In this document: positions 21,970 to 33,129 of the stretch, in pieces
Layout: every line of letters begins with the position of its first letter
Position numbering within the stretch: position 1 is the first letter of the stretch
DNA from: Limnomonas spitsbergensis
Taxonomy: Eukaryota > Chlorophyta > Chlorophyceae > Chlamydomonadales
Reading direction: 5' to 3'
Assembly (NCBI GenBank): GCA_037349105.1
Contig: JAYJMM010000102.1
Coordinates: forward strand, 2,046,001-2,110,000
DNA length: 64,000 nucleotides
Notes under the pieces: model-generated
What the model saw: the letters and a program-made list of their open reading frames with translations, nothing else
Told to the model about the DNA's origin: nothing
Databases searched by the model: none
Program-made: the position numbers and the translations under genes

Positions 21970-23492
21970 GTGGACGACCTGAATCCAACCTCAAGAAAAG
22001 AACTCTGGGTGCCCTGTGGTTTCCAAACGGATCTGCATGCCGCTTGCACACTTACAACCCCCTTCATGTTCTTGGGCATCACTCAGCACGAAAGCGGCGG
22101 CATGAAGAGGGCCATGGAGGGTAGACAGGCGCCTTTGGCTGCCGCGTTGCACCGTGTTCGCCGCATGGCAGCCAAGGTGGGCCTAAGGCGCCATCTTCCA
22201 ACCCGCATCAGGCTGGCAGCTGTGTACGCAGCGCCTGCGGCCAACTACGGCGACGTGGTGTGGGCCACCAGCCACCTTCGGCCGCGGCAATGTCTCTCCA
22301 GCAAAATGCAGTCCAGCTTGCTTCAGCACCTACGCCAGGCTGCGGGGCTACCTGCATCAGCCGCCAGTTGGGGAGTCATGAGAGAGCTGCAGCTCCAACC
22401 ACTACAGCGAGACTGGTGGGCCCATATCCTCCGCTTCTACAATGCAGCGGTGGCACCGGAGGCACAGCAATACAGCCCTCTCATGGCTGAAGCCATGGCA
22501 GCAGATATGCTGCTTGCAATCAGCCAGGGCACTGGCGGCCGCACGTGGTGCTCTGATCTGCTGGGTGCAGTAGAGGAGCTGGAGCGGGGGGCAGCCACCC
22601 CCACCTTGCGCGAGGCAGCAGCTGCCCTACAGCGCCTACCTGTCACAGAGGTGTTGGCACTCGTTGACGCAGCCTACGAGCAAGCACGGCTGGACGCAAG
22701 CGGCAGTGGGGACCCCAGGGACCCTACCACCGATCACAGATCTGCGGCGACCTACCGTGCCTGGTTCCAGTCCGGGTGCCGTGCTGGCGCAAGCCAAGAG
22801 CCGCCCTAGCCAGAGGGAGTGTGCTTGTGTGCGCACCAATTTGCGACTGCGCCTTGGCGCGATCAGCACTGCTGATACCAGAGGACGGCGCAACGGTCAG
22901 CGGCGACAGGCACGCTGCTGCCAGCAGTGTTGGGCACGGGGGGATAGCGAGCAGGTAGAGGATGCGCTGCATGTGTGCTTCCATTGCCCTAGTGTCAGGG
23001 AGCAGTTACGGGAGCGGGGGTGGGCAGGTCCTCCGGGCGCTGCCACTAACTTCCACCAGTTGTACCAGGCTGAGCATGGGTGGGACGCACTTGCTTTTGT
23101 GGACTGTGCTGTGGGCATTATTGAGGGTTAGTCTCAAGGGTTTCTGAGGCCGATGTCGTTGGCCTTTCCGGCCATCTCTTTTAGCCTTTTTGTTGTTGTT
23201 GTTGTTGTTTGCCCCCTGTTTAGTTTCTTCTCTTCTCCCTTCTGATCAGTGGAGCGCCCTCGCGGCCAAGCAGGGGTGGGATACGCTTGCTTTCCTTGAC
23301 TTTTCTTATAAGCTTTGTTGAGGGCTAGTCTCTAGTGGAACTCAGGTGTTGGATTTGGTCTGCTTTGCCTTCCCGGCCTCTCCTTTTGTTTCTTTCCCCC
23401 TCTCTTCCTTTTAGTTCCTCCTTTACTCCCTTCCGAGTTGGGCGCCCACGCGGCCGAGCTTTGAGCGGGCCCAGAGGTGTAACGTTATTGAC
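21970..23492 (+). mobile_element. LINE remnant: reverse transcriptase C-terminal half and 3' end
   Basis: The frame 21970-22809 contains the RT motif FLGITQHESGG followed by the thumb/connection region (RIRLAAVYAAPAANYGDVVW). A frameshift near 22780 moves the reading into the frame ending at 23131. That part encodes a zinc-binding C terminus with CQQCWARGD and VCFHCP, typical of the zf-RVT domain of non-LTR elements. The catalytic palm is missing, so the copy is 5' truncated. A CT-rich 3' UTR with a GTT run follows, and the copy ends in a conserved terminal block, GGCGCCCACGCGGCCGAG then GGGCCCAGAGGTGTAACG, at about 23443-23492. Confidence 0.75.
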
Positions 23493-23549
23493 TTACAACC
23501 CGGCTGCACGCCGGCATGCTCACCACCATCACTGATCATTGGGCGTGCT

Positions 23550-24245
23550 GATCAGTGCGCCTGCACACCGCTGCTGAGCAGTTTGGCTTTTAAAGGTGCC
23601 ATGGCGCGCTCCAGGCCAATCTCCTCATGAGGCATGCAGATCATGCACAACGGGCAGCTGGAGGCCGCGGCAAGCTGCATGAGGCCTTCGTGGACATAAC
23701 TAAACTAAGGTCTATGACAGCATGCCACAGGGACTGCTGTGGTGGCACCTGCGCAAGCACCCTCAAATGCCATCAGCCCCTTGCCCTTTCCAGCCCTTTG
23801 TCTGACCCTTCACTATTTTACCCCATTTCCTTTTTGTTTCTGCCCCTTTTACTTAGGCGCCCCGGTGGCCAAGCCTTTTTTGAGCAGGGCCCAGAGGTGA
23901 CGTCATTGACAAACCATCAGGCCTATTACACGCTGTGCAAGCGCTCTATGGAGTGCAATCTACAGTCTACACGCTCACAGACGGCCACAATCGCAATGGC
24001 CCTGTGACTTGCACAACTGCACCAGAGGTGTTAAGCAGGGGTGCCATCTGAGCTCTGCACGTCAGCCTATACATCAGCGACCTGCTGGGCATGATAGTAG
24101 CCGAGGGCCTGGATCAGGGCGTTGTACTAGGGGACTTGTGCGAAGGCTGCATCGCCTCCTCCACGCGGATGACCTCTCCCTCCAAACCTACAGCCCAGCA
24201 GGGCTGCACTACATGCTAGATGGGCCCAACAGGTATGCACCATCC
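23550..24245 (+). mobile_element. LINE remnant: reverse transcriptase palm, interrupted
   Basis: The segment carries RT palm pieces with several frame changes: HAQRAAGGRGK, a TYDSMPQGL-like motif A region around 23705-23740, GVKQGC near 24030, and the catalytic box read as HADDLSLQT near 24160. Between the first and second pieces (about 23780-23911) lies a CT-rich stretch ending in the LINE terminal block GGGCCCAGAGGTGACG. This suggests a short 5'-truncated copy inserted into this one. Confidence 0.65.
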
Positions 24246-24429
24246 TAAACATGCTAGATAACCTTCCCAAGTAGGCAGAAGATAAACAGCTCCAGATTTT
24301 GGTCAGGATGATAGAGAATATGGGTGTTGTGTGGCCGGTTAGCAGCGCAGCTTTGATAGCCGGCCTGTGTCTGCGTGTACTGTCCACGGACGGTTGTGCT
24401 GAAGCTTATTCAGGAATTCAAGTTACGGT

Positions 24430-25788
24430 ATAGGGCATCACTCAGCACGAAAGCGGCAACATGAGGAAGACCATGCAAGGTCGAGAGGCGCCCCTGGCTG
24501 CCGCGCTGCAAGGTGCTCGCTGCACGGCCGCTAAGTTTAGAACAGTGCATACCCGCTGGGCCCTGCTGAACGCTCGACCACTTGGGGCTGGTAGGGAATG
24601 ACTAGGCTCAATTCCAGCTACCCTGCACAGCCTGGGCCGTGGTGCAGCCATGCCATCCTCCTATGTGAGGGGGCAGGAACATGGAACCCGGCGCTCTAGT
24701 CGGGGGGAGAGGGCCGCTAAGTTGTGCCTTCAGTAGCATCTGCCTGCACGCATACGGTTGCGGCTGTCTGCGCAGCGCCTGCGGCCAAGGATGAAGATGT
24801 GTTGTGGGCCACTGGTCACCTCTAGCCGCGGCACCACCTCAGGGGCAGGAAACAAGCCAGCCAGATGCAGGGCCTGCGCCGGGCTGCGCAGCTACCTGCA
24901 TCGGCCGTGAGCTGTGGGTCATGAGTTAGCTGTAGATCCAGCCGTAGCAGCAAGAACTGGTGGAAACAGCCTATAAGCAGGCACAGCTAGAGGCGACTAG
25001 CAGAGAATACCCAAGGGACCTCACTACCGAGCACAGGTGGCACTGTGGCCGCCTGCCGCGTCTGGTTCCAGCCTATGGCGGGCGCTTGCTGAGAGCCGCA
25101 CCAGCAACAGGGCGTGTGATTGTGTCCGCAGCAAGTCACGGTTGTGGCTCAGTGCGGATAACACGGCTGACACCTGAGGACAACATAGCGGTCAAGAGCG
25201 TGAGACAAGCTGTTGCCAATGGCGCGGGGCAAGGAAAAATGGCGAGCATGTGGAGGATGTGCTACATGTCTGCTTCCAGTGCCCTGGCGTCAAGGACCAG
25301 CTAGGGAGAGGTGTTGGGTGGGCCACTCCCAAGGATTTTCATCACTTGTACCGGAGCAGGCTTGGGTGGTAGGCTCTGGCTTTCGTGGAGGACTTGGTTG
25401 ACATCATTAAATGATTGAGGGCTAGTTTCTTTGGGATCTGGGAAATTGTTTTCCTCTCCTTTCTTGGTTGGAGGTGGGGTATTTTCCTCTTGCTTTCTCC
25501 CATCTTCAATATTCCCCTGTGTCAGGGCTCTGTATAGGGGCGAGGAATCTTCGCAATGCCTTTCCTTTTAGCAGGGGGTGAGAGATATTATTTTCTTCTT
25601 TGTGTCCCTCCCTTTCTTCCCCACCCCCCTCTTAAATTGACTTTCCTTCTCCTAACTTTCACCCAGCAGCTAATAGAATCTCTAAACAGATGGGACTTCA
25701 AAGCAAACAGCACAGGCTACACGTACGCTAGGCGCCCACGCGGCCGAGCCTCATTTGAGCAGGGCCCAGAGGTGTAACGTCATTGACA
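24430..25788 (+). mobile_element. LINE remnant: decayed C-terminal half with intact 3' terminal block
   Basis: It starts at the same motif as the 21970 copy (GGCATCACTCAGCACGAAAG). It has stops and frameshifts, retains GTCAAGAGCGTGAGACAAGC and the Cys-rich end near 25240, then a CT-rich UTR. It ends with AGGCGCCCACGCGGCCGAGC and GGGCCCAGAGGTGTAACG at 25730-25788. Confidence 0.6.
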
Positions 25789-25867
25789 CGTACTCCAGCA
25801 TTTACATCCAGTTTCGACAACCAGGTTTCAATAACGTGTCGATCAGGGGGGTGTCGATACTACCATC

Positions 25868-26266
25868 ATGGTGCCTGACCCAGCACAACATGCTTTCAAC
25901 GACGTAATGCCTTGGGGCCTTTCTCAAAAGGCTCAACACAACAGATTGTCAGCATCCATGATGGTCACAGAAGAGTTCATTGCCATAGGCGATGCAGATG
26001 TCGTACAAGAGATGGGCTTTTCTAAGATGTACGGAGTTCGAATGTGTGAACCATGGGGTGCGAATGCTGTGCTGCATGCCTGCATGCGACATAGCCTGAG
26101 TGGGCCACGTGAGCGAGACACGCACTACTGGCTTTTAGGAAGCAGTGGAACACACTTGCCGCGCCAAGTCACAGCTGTTTGTATCCCTCATCGTGGCCTG
26201 CTCCCCATGCACCGAAATGTTACTTATTCTCTCCCGGTAAAAACGAGCTTATCACTGAGAGTATGA
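25868..26266 (+). CDS. Unrecognised open frame
   Basis: A 132-codon frame with ordinary amino-acid composition (MVPDPAQHAFNDVMPWG...), lying immediately after a LINE 3' end. I recognise no domain and see no splice sites that would extend it. It may be a fragment of another mobile element or a chance frame. Confidence 0.15.
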   Translation: MVPDPAQHAFNDVMPWGLSQKAQHNRLSASMMVTEEFIAIGDADVVQEMGFSKMYGVRMCEPWGANAVLHACMRHSLSGPRERDTHYWLLGSSGTHLPRQVTAVCIPHRGLLPMHRNVTYSLPVKTSLSLRV

Positions 26267-26669
26267 GCTCAGAAAAACCATTCACAGCGGGAGGGCCTTG
26301 GGGGTCGCTGTAGGTCATTCTACGGTATCATAAATAAGCAAATTCTCCACGGGTAGAGGACCCGTCAGCGTCATTTGGAGGTCATTTTGTCAGAGCGCCG
26401 TTTGCGCCTCCCTGTCAGTCTGCTGTCTAGTAGTAGAACGAGGTCATGACCCAGTTGCTTAAAGCGCAGCCAGCAACCTTGAAAGAGATCTACAATCAGG
26501 GAGATGGAAAGTGCGCAGTCAGAAGAGTTCGAGAGCCGCGGAGATATATGATGAGGCTATCAAAGCAGCATGACTGTTCAGGTGAGAGGATCTGGCGAGA
26601 TTTGTGGGGATCTGGGAAATCTGAGGATATCAGCAATGAAGGAGGGAGTGCGACAATCCTTGTTATAGC

Positions 26670-26835
26670 GCACTCCAGCTACAATTCATCATCAGCTGCA
26701 TCATGGCCGACGGCCGTGGGAGCCTGGTGTAGCAAGCCCTGTTGCCAGGGCTTCCAGATTGATGTCAATCTATGTTTGGGCGGATGGGGACCAAACATTG
26801 ATTGACCTCAATCTGGTGGCCCTGTGGCCGCCCAG
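26670..26835 (+). repeat. Short interspersed repeat (TTCAGCTACA family)
   Basis: Contains ACTCCAGCTACAATTCATC, GGCCGACGGCCGTGGGAGC, CTGGTGTAGCAAGCCCTG and TGGGGACCAAACATTGATTG. It lies in the gene-poor stretch between the LINE cluster and the CPP1 gene. Confidence 0.5.
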
Positions 26836-27266
26836 CAGCCCCCAAGGTGTTCTGGTCCGCATTCATAAAAGCACTGGAGTAGTGGAGTGCGTGCTTAGGA
26901 GAGGACAAGAGCCATAACGGTAGATTCAACAACTGTCAGGCATAGGAATATACTGGAGAGTGTATACAGATCATTAAGAGGTAAATCTAGGCAGGCGCCA
27001 ATGGCCTCATCAGCGTTGCATCCTAGTGACAGTGTCCTTGGAGCCCATCGGCTTTGGAGCCCAGGCAGAAAAGGCGAGCCCGGTTGAACACTGGTCTCGG
27101 GGCCAATATAGGCCAGGCAAGTCTTATCACACATTCATGCTTTCGGATCAAAGGTAGCGACACCCTGGCCCGGCAGTAGGACTCATGGGCCATGCCTGTG
27201 GACTTAGTCTTGCATGCACTCCCGGGCCCCCTCCCACCAGCCACAAGCTATCATATATTCATATGC

Positions 27267-30200
27267 CTACAGGACCTCCTTCCCTCTCACCAGCAAGCCA
27301 GGCTGCGTTGCGAGCACTCCTGGGAGCGCCACTTTCATTAGCTGTGCGACGGTCTCTGGAGCCGTGCAGATCACCATGCCGCCCAAGGTTGCCAGCAGGC
27401 CCAGCATGCCACCCCGTACAAAGTTCCGCCCGGCTGCGTGCATGCCACAGGGAAGGGGGTGGGACATAATGAGGCGGGGAAATAAGCAGGCGACCAGCAA
27501 CAAGGGGTGGAGCCATGCGCCCACTGCAACGAATGAGGTAGAAAGGCCCCCCCTCACTCTCGAGCCCCAAGAGGGGGGGGGGGGGCGTTCCTTTCGCCTT
27601 TCTCTCTGGCCTAAAAGGATGCTGTCTCCCTAAGCATGCCCTTTGAAATCAAATAAATAAGGATGTTTATTTCAAAGGATGCTCTCTTTTAAAGCATGCC
27701 TTTTGACCCACGGGGTTTTATCTGACCAAGCATGACCTGTATGCAGGCGGCCTTCAACACTGCTAAGCGACCGGACAGCACAAGTGCTAACACACTTAAT
27801 GAAGCGAAAGCACTCTTTATGTCTCCCTCACGTTGTGGCAAGTAAAACAGTCATGTTACAACTTATTTTGTGACATTCCATTTTCTCTTTGCCTCTGCCT
27901 CCATCTCCCTCTCTCACCCCTTCCAGACTCCTCCTCCGTTGCCATTTCCGGGTCCTTGGGAGGCGGGGCGATGGCGTTTTGCTTCAGGACATTTCCTGCC
28001 ACACCAACGAGCATGCCTGCAACACAAAAGGGTGCATACAATCAGTTTCAGCAGCCTACAACAGGAAAGGTGCAGAAGGCACAAAATCATGGCAGTAGGA
28101 CACGGCCATCGCTAACTAGCAGAACCGGCAGGGCCCGCCTAAGCTCCGCATGGCAAGCAGCCGCACGCTGAGATCTGCCGAAGATCCGCATGGCAAACAG
28201 CCGCATGGCAGACGGCTACATGCCGGGAGGGGTACCGGACGCTTGTGCCAGCCACAAGCGTGGTTGATACTTGTTAACCTGACCTTCTTGATTCCCTTCA
28301 AATGACAGCAGCAGCAGCAGCTTGGAACCAAGTCAATGTTCCACTATATGTTTCATACTTAAGTTGACAGCCTTGTCAGCAGTGCGCTTGCACTTTGACT
28401 GCCCCTTGAGTGTCAACCCTGTGACAACAATCAAATGATGAGCGTTGCCGAGCGAACGCTATGACAACAAGTACACGCTGACTGTTTCTGTGACTGGCTG
28501 CTGACTGTTCACAGGTGCATGCTATAATACAAGTAGCTGCTCGCAGGTCACTGCGGTAGATGCCACTTGCCTTCTTTCAGATGTCACTTTATTGAGGGAA
28601 GGGGGATGGGTAAAAATACATGCTGTCGATCGTGAACACAGGGTTCTAGTCGGGGATCGAGAAATGTCGTCAATCATTGGCCGCAACGGCTGCATTACAA
28701 TAATAATCAACTGATGCCCCTGGGAAGGCAAATAAAAACTTACATTAGATAAGCTCAGCTGTTCTTGACATGCTTACTTACTTAGTCATAGATTGGTAGG
28801 AGTCGGAGATTTTGAATCCCATCTTATATACCTTCCCCTCCCCTCCCCTCCCCACCGCTCGACCCCAAACTCACTTCCGATCAGCTTGCTCATGTTTGGC
28901 GCTTGGAAGGATGAAATTGCCAAGAACAGCTGGATGGCCCCAACAATCATGATGATTTGAGGCGTTGCGTCCCATCGTCTGCACAGGGCAAGGGAAAAAG
29001 GGTATAGGTCACACACACCGGTCACATGATTGTTCAGCAACCGCCACCATCATGATCCGTGGCGCTGCGTCCCACCGTTTACACATAATAGGGTTTTGGG
29101 TCCTAGGATTTCCGGTCAGGGTTGAGGGTTAAGGTGCAGCTGGATACCCCCATACAACCTGAATCATATGAGGCATTGCGTAACAACTCTATCGCAAAGC
29201 TGGCGCACCTTCAGACCACACACACACACAACCAGATGCCAGCACTCGCACGATAGCGCTACAGCATTATTGTGCAGGCAGCAGGTGCCCCTCCTGGACA
29301 TGCTCCACTGGAAAGAACACAGGATCCGCTGCTTGCTGATTCCTCAGGGACGGCCCAGCCCTCCGCTAGGGCAGGAGATAAAGGTGAAGGCTTCGTGAAT
29401 CATAAGGCGCGAAGAATGGACCATGCCACATTTGGGGCGCTGCTGAGAAACCACCACTTCGCGAATGGGGACCCATATATGACGAGTCGGCAGCTGGCGG
29501 CGCACGCAACAGGGCATGCTGCACCAGGCTGTGGCATAGCTGATTTAAGCTTAGGTGCACTGAAAACAACGCTGGTACCGCTGCCTCAGCCTGGCTCTCA
29601 CCAAAGCCTTCCAGCGAACAGTGGCTCCAGGTCCACATGCTTGCCTTGGTGTGTGCCTAAACTCTCAGATGGACATTCGCCCTCCTCAGCATGAGACTGA
29701 TCCAGTGTGCCTCTCACCTAGGTCTCCAGGGGAATAAAGGCTCAATGTCGGCATACTTGATGTCCCTGGGCACATCGTGGCCTCCCTGCAGTCCCAGCAG
29801 CGGGGGAGGGGGGGGCATGTGTCAAGGGGGCTCGAGAGATGGGCATGTGTTGGCGTACTTGATGGCGAAATTGTTGGCTACCTGCAGTCCCAGCAGCGGG
29901 GGGGGGGGGGCATGTGCGGAAGGGGTATGTGTTGGCGTACTTGATGTATTTCAAAACATTGTTGGCTGACTTGGCTCCCTGCAGTCACCGTGACCCAGAT
30001 GGAGAGTGGAGAAGGAGGATACCTGCCCTAACCAAATATCTGCCCGAACCAAGTCCCCGCATTATCCAAATCACTGCATTAACCAAATCCCAGCCCTAAC
30101 CAAAGGTGATAGGCATCAGCCTTTATTTAAGTGATCTACGTCGGCAAACATCTTGTCTTTTGGCAGATCAGTGCCTCCCTGCAGTCCCAGCGGCTTGAAG

Positions 30201-31234
30201 AGGTTGGGGGAGGTGGTTTGATTTAAGATGGCAGAGAGGGGCTTGCGTCGGGGAGGGCGGGGGGAAGGGGCGGGGGCAGGGGCATGTGTCACGGGGGGCG
30301 AGGCATGAGGGACATTAACGCGGCAGGCTATGCTTCCTTTGGTATGGATTGAATCATGGAATAGTAGCAAATTAAAAAATATTGCAGCAGGCAGCAGGCA
30401 GCTACCGTAATTCAGTATTGAGGAGGAGTCTCCTTGACATCACTGAGTACACCGTCAGCCAGGGGGCATGATGTTGACAGATTGTACGTACCGTTAACAT
30501 ATGAGGAATATGGAGAGCATGAGGTGGTGGGGTTAAGGAATATAGCACACACATGATGAACTGGTAGGTCCAGGCGGGCATGAAAGCGGCCCCATGCAGA
30601 GCTGTTATGCCACCCCATTGCCAGTGGTGGCAGCCCATGCGCCATGCGGGCCACATGGGCGGCAACCTTGGGAAAGGAACACTACTTATCCGGGGATGTC
30701 GCACAGCGCAAACATCTGGTGCATGCGCACCTTCATGCGCTTGTTCAGCGCTGTGAGCATGAGCGAGCTGTGCGCCTGCTCGATCTTTTGCAGCGTCGTC
30801 GAATCGTGACGGAACTGGTATTTTTTCATGCCGTACGCACGGTTGATCTCATTGTTGTCCGCCTCAGGGGAAACGCCGAGTACCTGAGCGGAGTATCATT
30901 GTTGTAGGAGAGGGGGTGGGGAGAAGCAGGGATGGAGGGCGTCGGGGAGGGCTCAAGCAGCTGACTTGCTGCGGCTGCTGGGTTGGTTGAAGTGCTTCAC
31001 GAACACCTTCATTACACCCCTTAAACACCGTCGTGCTGGGGCTGAGGAACTGGTGTCCACGTTTATTTTCGTGCATCTCACCGTGTACGGGTCGCTGCTT
31101 GCTGCTGCAGCACAGGAGACCCGTCGAGGCGCCGATTGGGACAGCGGGCGGGGTTCGAGAGGATGCCGAGGCGCCACCCTGGACTGGCGACAGCGGACGC
31201 CGAACGGCGCAGGGTTGCAGACCTGTGACAACAT
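27267..31234 (-). CDS. CPP1: Plastid J-like membrane protein, CPP1/CDF1 (DUF3353) family
   Basis: Six minus-strand exons: 31234-31082, 30883-30731, 29785-29718, 28978-28875, 28016-27918 and 27433-27291. Phases agree throughout (240 codons). If exon 6 reads through its GTGAGA donor, the frame stops at 27267 and gives 247 aa. Exon 1 is a chloroplast transit peptide rich in R, S and A. The J-like domain follows (DPYTVLGVSPEADNNEINRA ... LNKRMK, residues about 48-102). It lacks the HPD of true DnaJ proteins, as this family does. Then come DIKYADIEPLFPWRPRRW and three hydrophobic stretches (IIMIVGAIQLFLAI; MLVGVAGNVL; MLGLLATLGGMVI). In plants CPP1 is a thylakoid/envelope protein that stabilises protochlorophyllide oxidoreductase; the same role here is inference. 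A further C-terminal exon is possible. Exons 3 and 4 each have decayed copies just upstream in the preceding intron. Confidence 0.85.
29837..30190 (-). repeat. Three decayed copies of CPP1 exon 3
   Basis: On the minus strand, modules begin at acceptors CTGCAG at about 30187, 29984 and 29893. They read GGTDLPKDKMFADV, GAKSANNVLKYIKYANTYPF and VANNFAIKYANTCP; the real exon reads GGHDVPRDIKYADIEPLF. The two modules nearest the exon are separated by G-rich spacers and the repeated phrase CGCTGCTGGGACTGCAG. None keeps a convincing donor in the family position, so they look like failed or alternative exons. Confidence 0.7.
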
Positions 31235-31239
31235 CGCGG

Positions 31240-32220
31240 GCGAGAGGTTCTAGATCGTGCCGCAAGCGCATATGATCGGATCAGCCCCGAGTAGAAGCCT
31301 CGCGAAGGCAGGCCCACCCTTCGAGCAGGCCCTGACGATGAGGCTGACAGGCCCACCCAGCCCCCCGCATCTCTTCCACTTGTTGACATCTGGGGCTTAG
31401 GACCTTGGTGTGACACCCCACCAAGCTCTCAGTACCTCCTCTTTCTTTTATTTGGCTGCCCAGACAAGCTCATCAAGATTCTAGACATCTGGTGATAACT
31501 CTTTACAGGGTTGCCCGCTGGCCAGCCATGATGCCTTCTCGAACTCAGTGGGGTCTCAATCTGAGGCTTGTTCACTGCAAGGCCAGCTGGGACCAAACCT
31601 TGATCGGAGGCCCAAGCATTAGGGCCTGCAACGCCAGGAGCCTGCGGCCACAGGCCGGGGCGTAGCTGAACTGTATTAGAAGCGTGCTAAAACATAACGA
31701 AGGAAGCGAGGGCGGGTGTGGGAATGTAATGCCACTGCTTGTTGGCCGGGAGGACATTATCTTCCTTGGCTTCTTGGCATCACATTTATTCGTATTCGCC
31801 CCAGATCACATGAGTCATGCCTCTGGACAGCCCCCAGTAGGCTGACGAGGACCCATCCTTATACACCTATTAGGCAGTGGCCCAAGTAATAGGGCTTAGT
31901 GCGCCAGGTCCCTCAGGCTGGAGGCCATGATGAAGCTGAATGGTAGCTGATGCATCATAAAATAAACAATGCTTGTCATGACGTCCTACACAGGATAATG
32001 CACTGGACGGCCAGTCGCACATCGTCCACAGGGCACAGACCGCCACAGCTGCAACAACACATAAACCCTCCTTGTTATCACCGCTGGATCTGCCTTTCGA
32101 GAGGTGAAAAAAGGCCACTAAACACCAGCACATCATAATAATTATGTCGGACCCCCCCTGGATCGGCTTTGCCCTTTCGTGAAAGGACCGGCCGCTGAAA
32201 GCCTGAAACAACAGCAACAC
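31240..32220. other. Intergenic between CPP1 and the inverted duplication
   Basis: This is the 5' flank of CPP1 (minus). It holds two reverse-oriented copies of the short interspersed repeat at about 31565-31690 (GTAGCTGAACTGTATTA end) and 31880-31965 (GATGAAGCTGAATGGTAGC). I see no gene. Confidence 0.5.
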
Positions 32221-33129
32221 AGAAGGCGAGTCTGGGGACCCATTGAAATATCCTGGTGTTACCGGTGTGGTAGGCTCAAAGGACATCTGAACAGACCTTA
32301 ATACCTCATAGATGCCTAGGCCTTGATTATGCATGCTGGCTACTATGCTGTATTGGGACACCTTTATGCCAGTTTTGGCAGGGTGCAGGAACACCGGAAC
32401 ATGCTTAGTTGTCAGATACCGGCAATCATTAGTTTGTTTGATTATTACATCAACATATTTGTTGGTGATCACTTCTTTGGGTGCTAACCTACAAAGCAGG
32501 CCAAGGACTTTAACCTTAAAAGGCTCCAACCTCTAGCTAGTACCGTAGTCAGAGGCTCAGACACATCAGTACAGCACTGGCTACCATCGCATATCAGTAT
32601 ACGGGGATCACGACAAATGCAACATATTTATTTAAGGCAGGGCAAATTGTCCAGGAACTACATGAACATGATATGCCAGTCATGCAGAGAGTTTTTTTTG
32701 CCACTCTGAAGGGTATTTTCTTAAGCAAGCCCGATTGTGACTTTTGAAAGCGATGTATGTCTTGCCACCAGCGAGATAAAGGACACAGAAAGATAGCTAA
32801 AACATCCAAACTGCACACAATGCAAAAAATATTGAACAGGTCCTGCGGTCACGCTCCGTCCATGTGTTTCTTCAGCTCTCTTTATTCCCCACCTCAGGCA
32901 CAGCAAAAACAAGCACACACCTCTTTCAACTCCCGGCCTACAATACCTGGGTGTTCTGTACAGTACTACTTGTCGCATACCGCCCCGCGAGGAGCATGCA
33001 ACCCTCATGCCAGCGTTTCACTCCTGATCCCAAGGGCAGCCACTTCCAGCGAATCACCCCGAATCTCTAAGGCAGCCACCTCCAGTGTTTCACCTCTGTT
33101 CCCTAGGGTAGCCACTGCCATCATAACTC

